A stretch of DNA of 64,000 nucleotides from Candidatus Zixiibacteriota bacterium (GTDB lineage Bacteria > Zixibacteria > MSB-5A5 > GN15 > FEB-12): NCBI GenBank assembly GCA_019038695.1, contig JAHOYZ010000039.1, positions 1 through 64,000 on the forward strand, read 5' to 3'. The position numbers and the translations under genes were made by a program. Below the pieces are notes generated by a model. That model saw only the letters and a list, made by a program, of their open reading frames with translations, was not told the DNA's origin and did no database searches. Positions 44,837 through 52,513 of this stretch are shown piece after piece. Position 1 is the first letter of the stretch, and the number at the start of each line of letters is the position of its first letter.

Positions 44837-44858
44837 AAGAAACCGGGTACAAACCCGG
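44837..44858 (-). promoter_or_regulatory. porU: Hairpin directly before the porU start codon
   Basis: CCGGGT and ACCCGG (44843-44848 and 44853-44858) form a six-pair stem with a four-base loop, six bases before the ATG. There is no Shine-Dalgarno sequence in the usual position, because the hairpin occupies it. It may limit or gate translation. No U-run follows, so a terminator is unlikely. Confidence 0.4.
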
Positions 44859-44919
44859 CCCTTACCGCAGAGGTTATAGCCTACGGCATCGGGCCCTAGT
44901 TCTGAAAGTACTAATCTTA

Positions 44920-45072
44920 CTACTGTCTTCGAACCAAAACCAATTTAGCCGTACGGTCTATAGAAAATCCTCCATCTGTATAAATCGCCAGATTATAAAA
45001 GGTTCCCTGCAAAAAGTCAAGCTGGGAGACCCTGGGACCACTTTTCCTGCAATTTGCCCGCCCAAACCGGAC
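44920..45072 (-). pseudogene. Remnant of a type IX-like C-terminal sorting domain
   Basis: Within the 380-bp stretch upstream of porU, an open frame of 50 codons without a start ends in LQGTFYNLAIYTDGG, then KLVLVRRQ and stop. This matches the last strands of type IX or FlgD-like sorting domains (G-x-Y/F, T-D-G-G, K-L-V-L-x-R). It is probably the tail of a lost secreted protein. The resemblance is read by eye and the fragment is short. Confidence 0.4.
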
Positions 45073-45216
45073 CTAAAGGCTTCTTATTGTCTAAACTGTT
45101 GCCATTACACACCATACGACAACAAAGAGCTCCCTTTAAATCAACCCTTATCCGGGACAAGTGGTGCAAACCTTCCGGTAAAGCATGAAAACTTGTTCAC
45201 AAAGGTGACAGATCAC

Positions 45217-45816
45217 CTACTCCAGTTCCCGAAATAAGTTCTGACTGACAGATTCCATCTCGATCTGCAGCGACCGTAACCAATCGCCATAATCTTCCAC
45301 CGTACCGTTGGGATACATAACACCACTGTATACACTGTAGTACTGGTCGATCACCCCTTGAATAGCATTCATCTGCCGCTCATCATAATACGCCTGCTGG
45401 CGTATCAACTCCCAAGTGTATTCGATGTTATCTTCCCAAGCTTTCAGAATGGGACGCTCACGACCAATCCAGGAGTCGATGACCTCGTGTATCTCGTTGT
45501 CAGGGATAGCCTCTCCCCGTCCGGCATTGCCCTCAAGCCATCTTTCTTCGAGCCTCCATCCATAGTCCAGCAATGATCCCGAGGTAGAATCGACGTAGTT
45601 CCTGAGCAAATTGGCTACTTCTCCGGGCGCGGTGTTATCAACCCGTCGTGCCCAATTGGATCGAATACCTCGCGCTCTGGTCTCGGAGGAAGCCACTGCT
45701 TCCTCGTTGGTCTGGCCGGTTTCAATCCTAACTCCACAACCAACCATAACGAGCCCTATGACCAGCAAGCTAATTAGAAGCACACCGATGGGAACGATTC
45801 GTAGCGATCTCGTCAT
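45217..45816 (-). CDS. Lipoprotein of unknown function
   Basis: This 199-residue protein has a lipobox MVGC with the cysteine at residue 27. The mature part is helical and rich in W, Y, E and R (e.g. LDYGWRLEERWLEG). No family is recognised. Its ATG overlaps the stop of the tryptophanase-like gene (ATGA), so the two are translated together, which is an odd pairing of enzyme and lipoprotein. Confidence 0.65.
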   Translation of the reverse strand: MTRSLRIVPIGVLLISLLVIGLVMVGCGVRIETGQTNEEAVASSETRARGIRSNWARRVDNTAPGEVANLLRNYVDSTSGSLLDYGWRLEERWLEGNAGRGEAIPDNEIHEVIDSWIGRERPILKAWEDNIEYTWELIRQQAYYDERQMNAIQGVIDQYYSVYSGVMYPNGTVEDYGDWLRSLQIEMESVSQNLFRELE

Positions 45817-47213
45817 GTGACCACTTTTTCATGGGCCAAAGACTCCAGATCGCAAGTAAAGTGCCGCAGGAAAGCTGTCTGACGGACAATCCGATACCCG
45901 GCCAACGAGTCACGTCGGTTGGCGATGCCGGCAGCGATATCAGCTACATAGTCATAGTGTGTGTTGGAATAGACCCTTCTGGGCATAGCCATCCGCACCA
46001 ATTCGCGTGGTGCCATAAACTCCTCACCCGTGTTAGGATCTTTGCCGCCAAACATGAGCGAACCTATCTCGACAACTCGCACTCCCCCCTCACGATAGAA
46101 CTCGACTGTAAGAGATTGGCCGGGAAACTGGTTCGGCCTGATATGAGGAAGCAAAGCCCCGGCATCAATAAACACGGCATGGCCGCCGGTAGGTTCGACA
46201 ATCGGCATACCTGCCCGTTTGATCTGTTCACCGAAATAGGCCACCTGGCTGATGCGGAAATGGAGGTAGTCGAAATCCTGTACCTCGCGCAGACCAATAG
46301 ATAGAACTTCGAGATCACGACCAGCCAGTCCGCCATAAGTCGGAAAACCTTCAATGATAATCATCAGTTGGGTTAGTTGTTCATACAAAGCTCCATCATT
46401 GAGCGCAATGAATCCCCCGATATTGGCCATACCGTCCTTCTTGGCTGACATCATTACGCCATCACAGCATTCGAACATCTCCCGAGCAATAGTCTCGATC
46501 GGTTTTTCCCCCCAGCCGGATTCGTCCCGTTTAATGAAATAGCAGTTTTCAGCAAACCGTGCACAGTCAAAGAAGAACGGGATATTGTGCGCTCGACAGA
46601 TTTCCGAGGTCGCCCGGATATTGGCCATTGATACCGGTTGGCCGCCGATGGAGTTGTTGGTTACAGTCATTATGACCATGGCTACCGACGCCTGCCCGTG
46701 TTCGACGATGAACTCCTGCAGACGTTTGGTGTCCATATTACCTTTGAACGGTATCACTTCGTCGGTGGCAGCCTCCGGACATGGAAGATCAATGGGGATG
46801 CCGCCCTTATGCAGCGTATTGCCACGAGTAGTATCAAAGTGGGTATTGTTCAGCACGTATTTTCCTTTTTTCAGGATCGTACTAAACATCAGGTTTTCTG
46901 CCGACCTTCCTTGATGGCAGGGGATTACGTACTTCTTGCGAAATATATCCTGCACCGTGCGCTCAAAATTACGGAACGAGGACGCACCGGCGTAGGTTTC
47001 ATCGCCAAGCATCAGCGCCGCCCACTGACGCGCCGACATAGCCGTAGTGCCGGAGTCGGTGAGAAGGTCTATGAAAATATCCGGTCCGTCGATCTTGAAG
47101 ATATTGTATCGCGCCTTTGTAATCCTCTGCTCCCGTTCGTGAGCGGAGAGGCGCTTGATTGGTTCCACCGACTTGACGCGGTGAGGTTCGACTGGTTGAT
47201 GTCTTTTGGGCAT
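45813..47213 (-). CDS. tnaA: Tryptophanase-like beta-eliminating lyase
   Basis: This 466-residue PLP enzyme of the tryptophanase/tyrosine phenol-lyase family has the PLP lysine in MSAKKDGMANIGG (about residue 258) and the aspartate in FFFDCARFAEN. The C-terminal GGVRVVEIGS follows the tryptophanase pattern rather than the MERG of tyrosine phenol-lyase. It would cleave L-tryptophan to indole, pyruvate and ammonia. No TnaB permease or TnaC-like leader was seen. Tyrosine or another substrate cannot be excluded. Confidence 0.85.
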   Translation of the reverse strand: MPKRHQPVEPHRVKSVEPIKRLSAHEREQRITKARYNIFKIDGPDIFIDLLTDSGTTAMSARQWAALMLGDETYAGASSFRNFERTVQDIFRKKYVIPCHQGRSAENLMFSTILKKGKYVLNNTHFDTTRGNTLHKGGIPIDLPCPEAATDEVIPFKGNMDTKRLQEFIVEHGQASVAMVIMTVTNNSIGGQPVSMANIRATSEICRAHNIPFFFDCARFAENCYFIKRDESGWGEKPIETIAREMFECCDGVMMSAKKDGMANIGGFIALNDGALYEQLTQLMIIIEGFPTYGGLAGRDLEVLSIGLREVQDFDYLHFRISQVAYFGEQIKRAGMPIVEPTGGHAVFIDAGALLPHIRPNQFPGQSLTVEFYREGGVRVVEIGSLMFGGKDPNTGEEFMAPRELVRMAMPRRVYSNTHYDYVADIAAGIANRRDSLAGYRIVRQTAFLRHFTCDLESLAHEKVVT

Positions 47214-47336
47214 TAGTAACTCCTGTTGTGATTGGTTTCCGTACCTTCGCTGTTCACAGGAGACAGATTAACTATGTCGTTTTACACGCCGACGGTGGTA
47301 CTTAAGTCCCAAATGACTATGTCCGTATAAAATCAC

Positions 47337-48356
47337 TTAGACCTCTCGAAGTTTAAACTCGGTCACCACATGACCGGTCAGAATATTGCGATAATTGCGG
47401 ATTTCCGGACGCTCATGTCTGGCCAGCAGCGGATAGTCTTCGATATTCTCAATGATACCCAACTGCTTCAGAACCGAAACACACACAGCCCCAAGCGCGC
47501 GCTGGTTGCCATCGTGAATCTTTACCACTATTCCCAGCGGTGGATCAGATAACCCGATAGCCTCGACCGACTCCGCACCCACTTTGCAAATGAGCCGAGT
47601 CGGAAACGAACGAGCGAGATCAAGATCAAGACGTTTTTCACCCGACACCATTTCGGGATATGTTGTCATTGCCTGTCGAATCCTTGCGAGTATGTCGGCG
47701 CTAACCCCTGCATGGGCCTGACAATTAGCCAGCTTCTTGAATCCTAGAGCAAGATTATATGGCGGCAGAGGCCAATTCGGAGCACTGCAACCATCGGTCC
47801 CAACGGGCATCTTATTAGCCGGGTATTCGCAGAAATCGGACAAGGTCCCCTTTACCATCTGCTGAGTCTTGCTGTCGGGGTTGAGATATTCTTCTTTGGC
47901 ATCGCCCAGGAATTGGGCCAGAGCCAGAAAACCAGAGTGCTTGCCGGAGCAATTATGCCGGACCGGGTCCTTATCTTCACCAGCCATCGGGTATTTCTTA
48001 TCGATCTGCATTCCCAACGGCCAGTGACTGCCACAAAGAAGATTATCGGGGCCGGAGTCGGACAGATCAAGATTGGATGAGATCACCTGATGATGGTCGT
48101 TACTGCCGGTATGAGAACCACACATTACGGCCAGTTGACGTGGTGTGAAACCGTAGTTGTCGGCGGCACCGCTCACAAGCAACGGCATCAGTTGGAACGG
48201 CTTAATGGAGGAACGCGTCATAAACGGTTCATGGGGGTCGCCCACAAAATGAGTCAAACTCCCGTCACCATCAACTACGGCAATTACTCCGTAATGGATT
48301 GCCTCGACGGCCTCTCCCCGGTATACCCGGGCCAATATTTCGACACCTTTAGTCAT
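47337..48356 (-). CDS. L-asparaginase II family protein
   Basis: This 339-residue protein matches the Rhizobium-type asparaginase II family, unrelated to E. coli AnsB. Characteristic segments are SSIKPFQLMPLL (about 48-59), CGSHTG (about 79-84), HNCSGKHSG (about 135-143) and GTDGCSAP (about 188-195). It hydrolyses asparagine to aspartate and ammonia in the cytoplasm. The ATG at 48356 begins the usual family N-terminus, and a longer frame to 48398 is less likely. It is read toward the tryptophanase gene, 123 bases ahead of it. Confidence 0.88.
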   Translation of the reverse strand: MTKGVEILARVYRGEAVEAIHYGVIAVVDGDGSLTHFVGDPHEPFMTRSSIKPFQLMPLLVSGAADNYGFTPRQLAVMCGSHTGSNDHHQVISSNLDLSDSGPDNLLCGSHWPLGMQIDKKYPMAGEDKDPVRHNCSGKHSGFLALAQFLGDAKEEYLNPDSKTQQMVKGTLSDFCEYPANKMPVGTDGCSAPNWPLPPYNLALGFKKLANCQAHAGVSADILARIRQAMTTYPEMVSGEKRLDLDLARSFPTRLICKVGAESVEAIGLSDPPLGIVVKIHDGNQRALGAVCVSVLKQLGIIENIEDYPLLARHERPEIRNYRNILTGHVVTEFKLREV

Positions 48357-48486
48357 GCAATTACCAGCCAAGATAATCAAGGGGTCGAAAAAAGCCAAAC
48401 ATTTCCGTCAGTCAACGCGCAAAAGAGATCAGGACCGAAAGAATCCTGACCCTTGGAACCCATCCACCAGGTGGTTATTCGTTATT

Positions 48487-49599
48487 CTATTCCCCCTCCA
48501 TTATGCTCTTCGTTTCTTCATCAAGAGCCGTGTTGAAATCGACCACGTGTGTAGTCAAAATCATGTAGCTTTTGATCTCTTCGTTGGTTTTGGTGTCACG
48601 CGAAAACAAGAAAGGCAAAATATGACCAAGTATCGGGAATCGCTTGACACTCTTCCGTTCGACCGTTCGGGACAGGCCACCCAGTAGCACTGACTCACCA
48701 TCCTTGACGATGACAGTGTTCTCTATCATCTGACCGTCTTTTACCGGACTACCTGAAATCGACTCGCTCAACGTAGTTAGCTCCGCGTTGATCTGAAGAG
48801 TGATGTAACCACTTTCACCCAACGAGGGCAGTACGCTCAGAGTCAGACCGGCATCAAGAGAGTCTGTCTCAAAAAGATTGGTGTAGGCAGCATAGCGAGT
48901 AACATAGGTTACGCGCTGTCCGTCAAGAATCGTAGCACGACGGTTATTGAGGGTCAGAACGTGCGGTGCGGTGTGAATCCGGGCGGCGCCGGATTCGTCA
49001 AGAATACTGAGTATGTCATCCAAATCTATGGTGGACATGAAATCCAAGTCTGACCTAATGCTCTGTCTTTTGTCCGTTGAAGAATTCACCCTCCACCCGT
49101 TGGCCACACTTGTCCGCCGAGCGTCATCCTTATCTTTGGAATAGCGGTAGGAAAGTCGGGGATTAGCCCTGTCCAGTGCTTGCTCCCAATCAAGGCCGAT
49201 GTCACGCGCCTTAGAAGTGCTCACTTCGATGATCTTGACCTCTATCTCAATCTGGCGCGGTGGTACATCAGCCTTGTGAATCAATGCCACCACATGATCA
49301 ACATCAGCCACTTCACCCGAGAGGACCAAGATGTTCGCGGCATCGTTCAGACGAATTTCTACCTGATGAAATCCATCTGGCATCTCCCATCTCATAAAAT
49401 TGCGGCCACCGACTGAGCGAACACCTAGAAACTCGGCAACTTCCGACGGCGGGAGAAAATCCGGTTTCACTGACGTCACCGTGGATTGCGGTATTATTGC
49501 TGCTGTTTCCTCCGCTATAGACTCCTGCGCCTGGACAGATCCAAATAGAATGACAAAGAATGTGAAGAACAATAACCCTTGCTGAATACATTTGCGCAT
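48487..49599 (-). CDS. Orphan secretin-domain protein
   Basis: This 370-residue protein has a signal peptide ending near SVQAQ, one N-domain-like module (about 75-140, ILVLSGEVADVDHVVALI) and a full secretin domain (about 140-355). The signature end reads RFPILGHILPFLFSRDT, and IEIEVKIIEVSTSKARDIGLDW is typical. The start at 49599 has AAGGAGAG before it. It is much shorter than GspD or PilQ, and no type II, III or IV pilus genes surround it. It may serve a reduced export system or another complex. Confidence 0.85.
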   Translation of the reverse strand: MRKCIQQGLLFFTFFVILFGSVQAQESIAEETAAIIPQSTVTSVKPDFLPPSEVAEFLGVRSVGGRNFMRWEMPDGFHQVEIRLNDAANILVLSGEVADVDHVVALIHKADVPPRQIEIEVKIIEVSTSKARDIGLDWEQALDRANPRLSYRYSKDKDDARRTSVANGWRVNSSTDKRQSIRSDLDFMSTIDLDDILSILDESGAARIHTAPHVLTLNNRRATILDGQRVTYVTRYAAYTNLFETDSLDAGLTLSVLPSLGESGYITLQINAELTTLSESISGSPVKDGQMIENTVIVKDGESVLLGGLSRTVERKSVKRFPILGHILPFLFSRDTKTNEEIKSYMILTTHVVDFNTALDEETKSIMEGE

Positions 49600-49653
49600 G
49601 ATCTTCTCTCCTTTTTGAATCTGGAACTTCATGATATCGTCATTGCTGTAATG

Positions 49654-49682
49654 AACATATCAGTTCGGACCCATTGAGGCAA
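49654..49682 (-). promoter_or_regulatory. Possible promoter of the secretin gene
   Basis: On the minus strand TTGCCT (49677-49682) and TATGTT (49654-49659) are separated by 17 bases. This leaves a leader of about 48 bases before the ATG at 49599. Confidence 0.35.
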
Positions 49683-49706
49683 GTCCTAACCATCTTCTGC
49701 AAAACC

Positions 49707-49735
49707 TTGTTCAAAAAAGCCCCATCCCGTATATT
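49707..49735 (+). promoter_or_regulatory. Possible promoter of the phosphotransferase gene
   Basis: TTGTTC (49707-49712) and TATATT (49730-49735) are separated by 17 bases, about 33 bases ahead of the ATG at 49775. It is divergent from the secretin promoter. Confidence 0.45.
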
Positions 49736-49774
49736 GGATAAAACTCTCGACCAAGATCAGGCGAACCGATCCGT

Positions 49775-50707
49775 ATGGATGAAAACAGACTAATCACTCC
49801 CTTAGATGTTTCCTCTGCCCGACAAGTTGTGCAGACAGCCTTACCTGATTTGGAAATTTCCGAAATCGAGTATCTGGGCGGCGGCGATCATTCTGTATTT
49901 GCCGTCAACAACGAGTTGCTCTTTCGTTTCCCAAAGAACGCCAACGAGACAAGTACGGAGAGGTTTACGTTCGAGAACAGGTTGTTTGACCTGATCCGCC
50001 CCCGCGTGAACCCGCACGAAATCCCTGTCCCACTTTTTGATGTCAATACAGAGGATATCCCGGCCCGACACGTCCGTTGCTACCGGATGTTCTTCGGACA
50101 ACGGATCAGCCAACTTTCAATGAATGATCGGCGGACTGTCGCTGAACTGCTTGGGGATTTCCTCACTCGACTCCACTCAATTGAAAAAACTGATTGTATC
50201 GAAATCGGACTCAGGTCGATTTCCTGGCAGGACATAGTGAATAACGTTCGTGGTTCATTCGAGAAAATCAAGACGCGCCTGCTCCCACTCCTGAAACCCG
50301 ACGAACGTGAATGGATGATAAACCAGTATGAACTGTTTCTGTCCGATGCGGTAACAATGAAAGTCCCTGTGGTTCTAATCCATGGTGATCTGGGGGATGA
50401 AAACGTCCTGCTACCGAAGAAACTCGATCATCTTCAGGTGATAGATTTTGATGAAGTTGGTTTCTATGATCCGGCCGCCGATTTCTGTCTGTGGTGGGGA
50501 GAATTCGGAGACGATTTTCTAAGGGATATTGTGAATCGCTACGACCTCCCGATCGGAGACGATCTAATGGCAAGGGTTAGATTCTACTACAATCGTATTC
50601 CCGTGATCTACTTCGAGTTGGCGAACACCCTTCAGAATGATCGATTCTTTCAATATGGCCACGAACTTCTGTCTGCCAGAATGAACGCTACTCGTCTATC
50701 AGACTGA
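49775..50707 (+). CDS. Aminoglycoside phosphotransferase-like kinase
   Basis: This 310-residue protein has the APH/choline-kinase fold. The catalytic loop is HGDLGDENVL (about 204-213), the metal-binding motif is DFDEVGFYDPAADF (about 223-236), and the N-lobe lysine lies in LFRFPK (about 49-54). Such proteins phosphorylate antibiotics, sugars or other small molecules. Nothing in the context fixes the substrate, so a resistance role should not be assumed. Confidence 0.85.
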   Translation: MDENRLITPLDVSSARQVVQTALPDLEISEIEYLGGGDHSVFAVNNELLFRFPKNANETSTERFTFENRLFDLIRPRVNPHEIPVPLFDVNTEDIPARHVRCYRMFFGQRISQLSMNDRRTVAELLGDFLTRLHSIEKTDCIEIGLRSISWQDIVNNVRGSFEKIKTRLLPLLKPDEREWMINQYELFLSDAVTMKVPVVLIHGDLGDENVLLPKKLDHLQVIDFDEVGFYDPAADFCLWWGEFGDDFLRDIVNRYDLPIGDDLMARVRFYYNRIPVIYFELANTLQNDRFFQYGHELLSARMNATRLSD

Positions 50708-50765
50708 AACATCGCAGCTTTCCCTTCGTAGAGACAGGGTATAGAAACTTATCGGAGGATTCGGA

Positions 50766-51341
50766 ATGAAGACATTGACAATTGTATTGCTGGCCATACT
50801 ACTGAGCATCGCGCCGGTTCAGAACGGTAACTGCGGCGGGCGGGACATTTCCATTACTAACCTGCACGAATGGCAAATGGACGACGTTGAGTACGAAATT
50901 GATGACGGCTCACTCTTTCTGTCCCACGATGGACGCAAGTTTGAGACGATTGAAATTACCGAAGAGTACAAACTAATCATCAATGACAAACAGGTCAAAC
51001 TTGATGCTGACCAACAAAAACTGGTGAAGGAATATCGTGACACAGTCATGGAGATCGTTGCCAGGGCTAAGAAGATTGGCTGGGAAGGAGTTCAGATCGG
51101 TATCGCTGGCGCAGCCTTGGGTATGAAAGCGGTTGGGGGCGTGGTTAAGATGATCTTTACGTCATACGACGAAGATGATCTTGAATACGACATGGACCGT
51201 GAAGCCGAGAAGCTTGAGAAACGAGCCGAGAAACTGGAAAAGAAGGCTGAGGTTCTGGAGGACCTGGCCAACAATATGGAAGATATCGCCGAACAGATGT
51301 CCCGCGAGATTCCCGAGGTGGGCAAGCTGCGCTGGTTCTGA
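50766..51341 (+). CDS. Secreted protein with C-terminal coiled coil (DUF2884-like)
   Basis: This 191-residue protein has a signal peptide ending near APVQNG, an N-terminal beta-rich part, a short hydrophobic segment (about 105-130) and a strongly charged heptad coiled coil (about 140-178, with EKLEKRAEKLEKKAE). The overall pattern resembles YggN-type DUF2884 proteins. GGAGG precedes the ATG. Function is unknown; a periplasmic location is likely. Confidence 0.7.
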   Translation: MKTLTIVLLAILLSIAPVQNGNCGGRDISITNLHEWQMDDVEYEIDDGSLFLSHDGRKFETIEITEEYKLIINDKQVKLDADQQKLVKEYRDTVMEIVARAKKIGWEGVQIGIAGAALGMKAVGGVVKMIFTSYDEDDLEYDMDREAEKLEKRAEKLEKKAEVLEDLANNMEDIAEQMSREIPEVGKLRWF

Positions 51342-51428
51342 TTGACTGATCGCCTCTTGTTTATTATCTTGGTATAGGGTTCGAAGACCCGTAGTTTGGT
51401 TTATGGGCTGGATGGGAGAAGATCGCTG

Positions 51429-51701
51429 TTGGATACTTTAAGTTTCATCGTTATGGGTTCGTTGCTGGCAGTAATTTTCGGGGGTTGTGGCTGGGTTATA
51501 AAACGTCATTGGCTCGACAAGGAGTGGATCAACCCGGGTAGCCGCCTGATCGGCAGACATATCGTGACGCAGTTTCAAAATGCTGACGGTCGGGATAATA
51601 TCGAGCATGTCATCTACATGAGCGAAGACGAACGGGAAGAAGACGATGAAGGCGAAGGCAACGGACCTCAGATCGAGATATTTGATCCAACCGAACGGTA
51701 G
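51429..51701 (+). CDS. Small membrane-anchored protein
   Basis: This 90-residue protein, read from a TTG at 51429 with GGGAGAAG upstream, has one N-terminal hydrophobic helix ending GGCGW (possibly a lipobox) and a soluble acidic tail (EDEREEDDEGEG). A start at 51396 would put eleven residues before the helix. I recognise no family. Confidence 0.5.
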   Translation: MDTLSFIVMGSLLAVIFGGCGWVIKRHWLDKEWINPGSRLIGRHIVTQFQNADGRDNIEHVIYMSEDEREEDDEGEGNGPQIEIFDPTER

Positions 51702-51720
51702 TGCCGCGACCTTTTTTTCC
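51698..51720 (+). terminator. Possible terminator between convergent genes
   Basis: A short CGG/CCG stem at the end of the small membrane gene is followed by seven T residues (51712-51718). The stem is weak, but the site sits between convergent genes where a terminator is expected. Confidence 0.3.
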
Positions 51721-51721
51721 C

Positions 51722-52492
51722 CTATAACTGAAACTCCATCCCATCAATGGCAGTGCAGAAATTGTCCATCCCGATCTTGCGCGCCATCTGGTTCAGCTTC
51801 AACACCTCGTCATTGCTACCAAAATGTGTAATCACAAACTCCCCAACATCAATGGTAGCCGCAAACTCAAAAAACTTCTCGGCATCGACATGTGTCATCT
51901 CGGTCACAACTAGATCATTGCCGTCAAGATGATCGCGAATATCGTCAAGACTCCCGATGTCACCAGAATAGAACAACCGCTTCTCCCCCACTTCAAGCTG
52001 GAATGAATGCGCCTGCATCCGGTTGGGCAAACCAAACCGGGATATCGGGTCGGAGTATTTCTCGAGATGCGAATTGGCGATGGCCTTCAAGCGGAACTCT
52101 TCATCGAATTCGAAACCGTCACTGTAGCCGATAATGTTCAGTTCAAACGGCAGCCTTTCAGGTATAAGGTAAACCGCATTGAGATAGGCCGCGAGCGGCT
52201 CTGTGAATTCATCGGGAACAAAAACGTCCAACGTCCGGCTGCGTCCGGCCAGGTAAATCATCTGGAGAAAGAGCGGCAAATCACAAACGTGGTCGGGGTG
52301 GGTATGACTTATGAATACCCGATCCACATTGAGCGGATCGAACCCTCGTCGCAGAAATGAAGACGTCACTCCTCCCCCGCAGTCGATTAGGGTAAGTTTT
52401 CCACTGACGCTCAGAATATGGCCAGATGAATTTCGATCTGCCTGCGGCACTCCCGACGCAGACCCGAGAATGGTGAGTTTGTTTGATGGCAT
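51722..52492 (-). CDS. Metallo-beta-lactamase-fold hydrolase (RNase Z-like)
   Basis: This 256-residue protein has zinc motif HTHPDH (about 61-66), then DIG (about 175) and a C-terminal HFG. The opening TILGSASGVPQADRNSSG is typical of RNase Z/ElaC-like and related phosphodiesterases. A full-length RNase Z is near 300 residues, and the exosite arm is not evident, so tRNA processing is not certain. Confidence 0.82.
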   Translation of the reverse strand: MPSNKLTILGSASGVPQADRNSSGHILSVSGKLTLIDCGGGVTSSFLRRGFDPLNVDRVFISHTHPDHVCDLPLFLQMIYLAGRSRTLDVFVPDEFTEPLAAYLNAVYLIPERLPFELNIIGYSDGFEFDEEFRLKAIANSHLEKYSDPISRFGLPNRMQAHSFQLEVGEKRLFYSGDIGSLDDIRDHLDGNDLVVTEMTHVDAEKFFEFAATIDVGEFVITHFGSNDEVLKLNQMARKIGMDNFCTAIDGMEFQL

Positions 52493-52513
52493 ATCTCGTT
52501 TCCTCCTTCTGCC

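Larger units (their letters stand above)
44837..45216. other. 380-bp intergenic region upstream of porU
   Basis: Besides the hairpin at 44843-44858 and the gene remnant at 44920-45072, I see no further gene and no riboswitch I can name. The promoter for the secretion operon probably lies here, but I cannot place it with confidence. Confidence 0.5.

Noticed and set aside
44837-44940. Riboswitch in the leader of porU
   Set aside because: I compared it by eye with preQ1 and c-di-GMP consensus features and found no convincing match; only the simple hairpin next to the ATG remains.
49775-50707. Antibiotic resistance gene
   Set aside because: Only the general phosphotransferase fold is supported; there is no mobile context and no specific resemblance to a resistance subtype.
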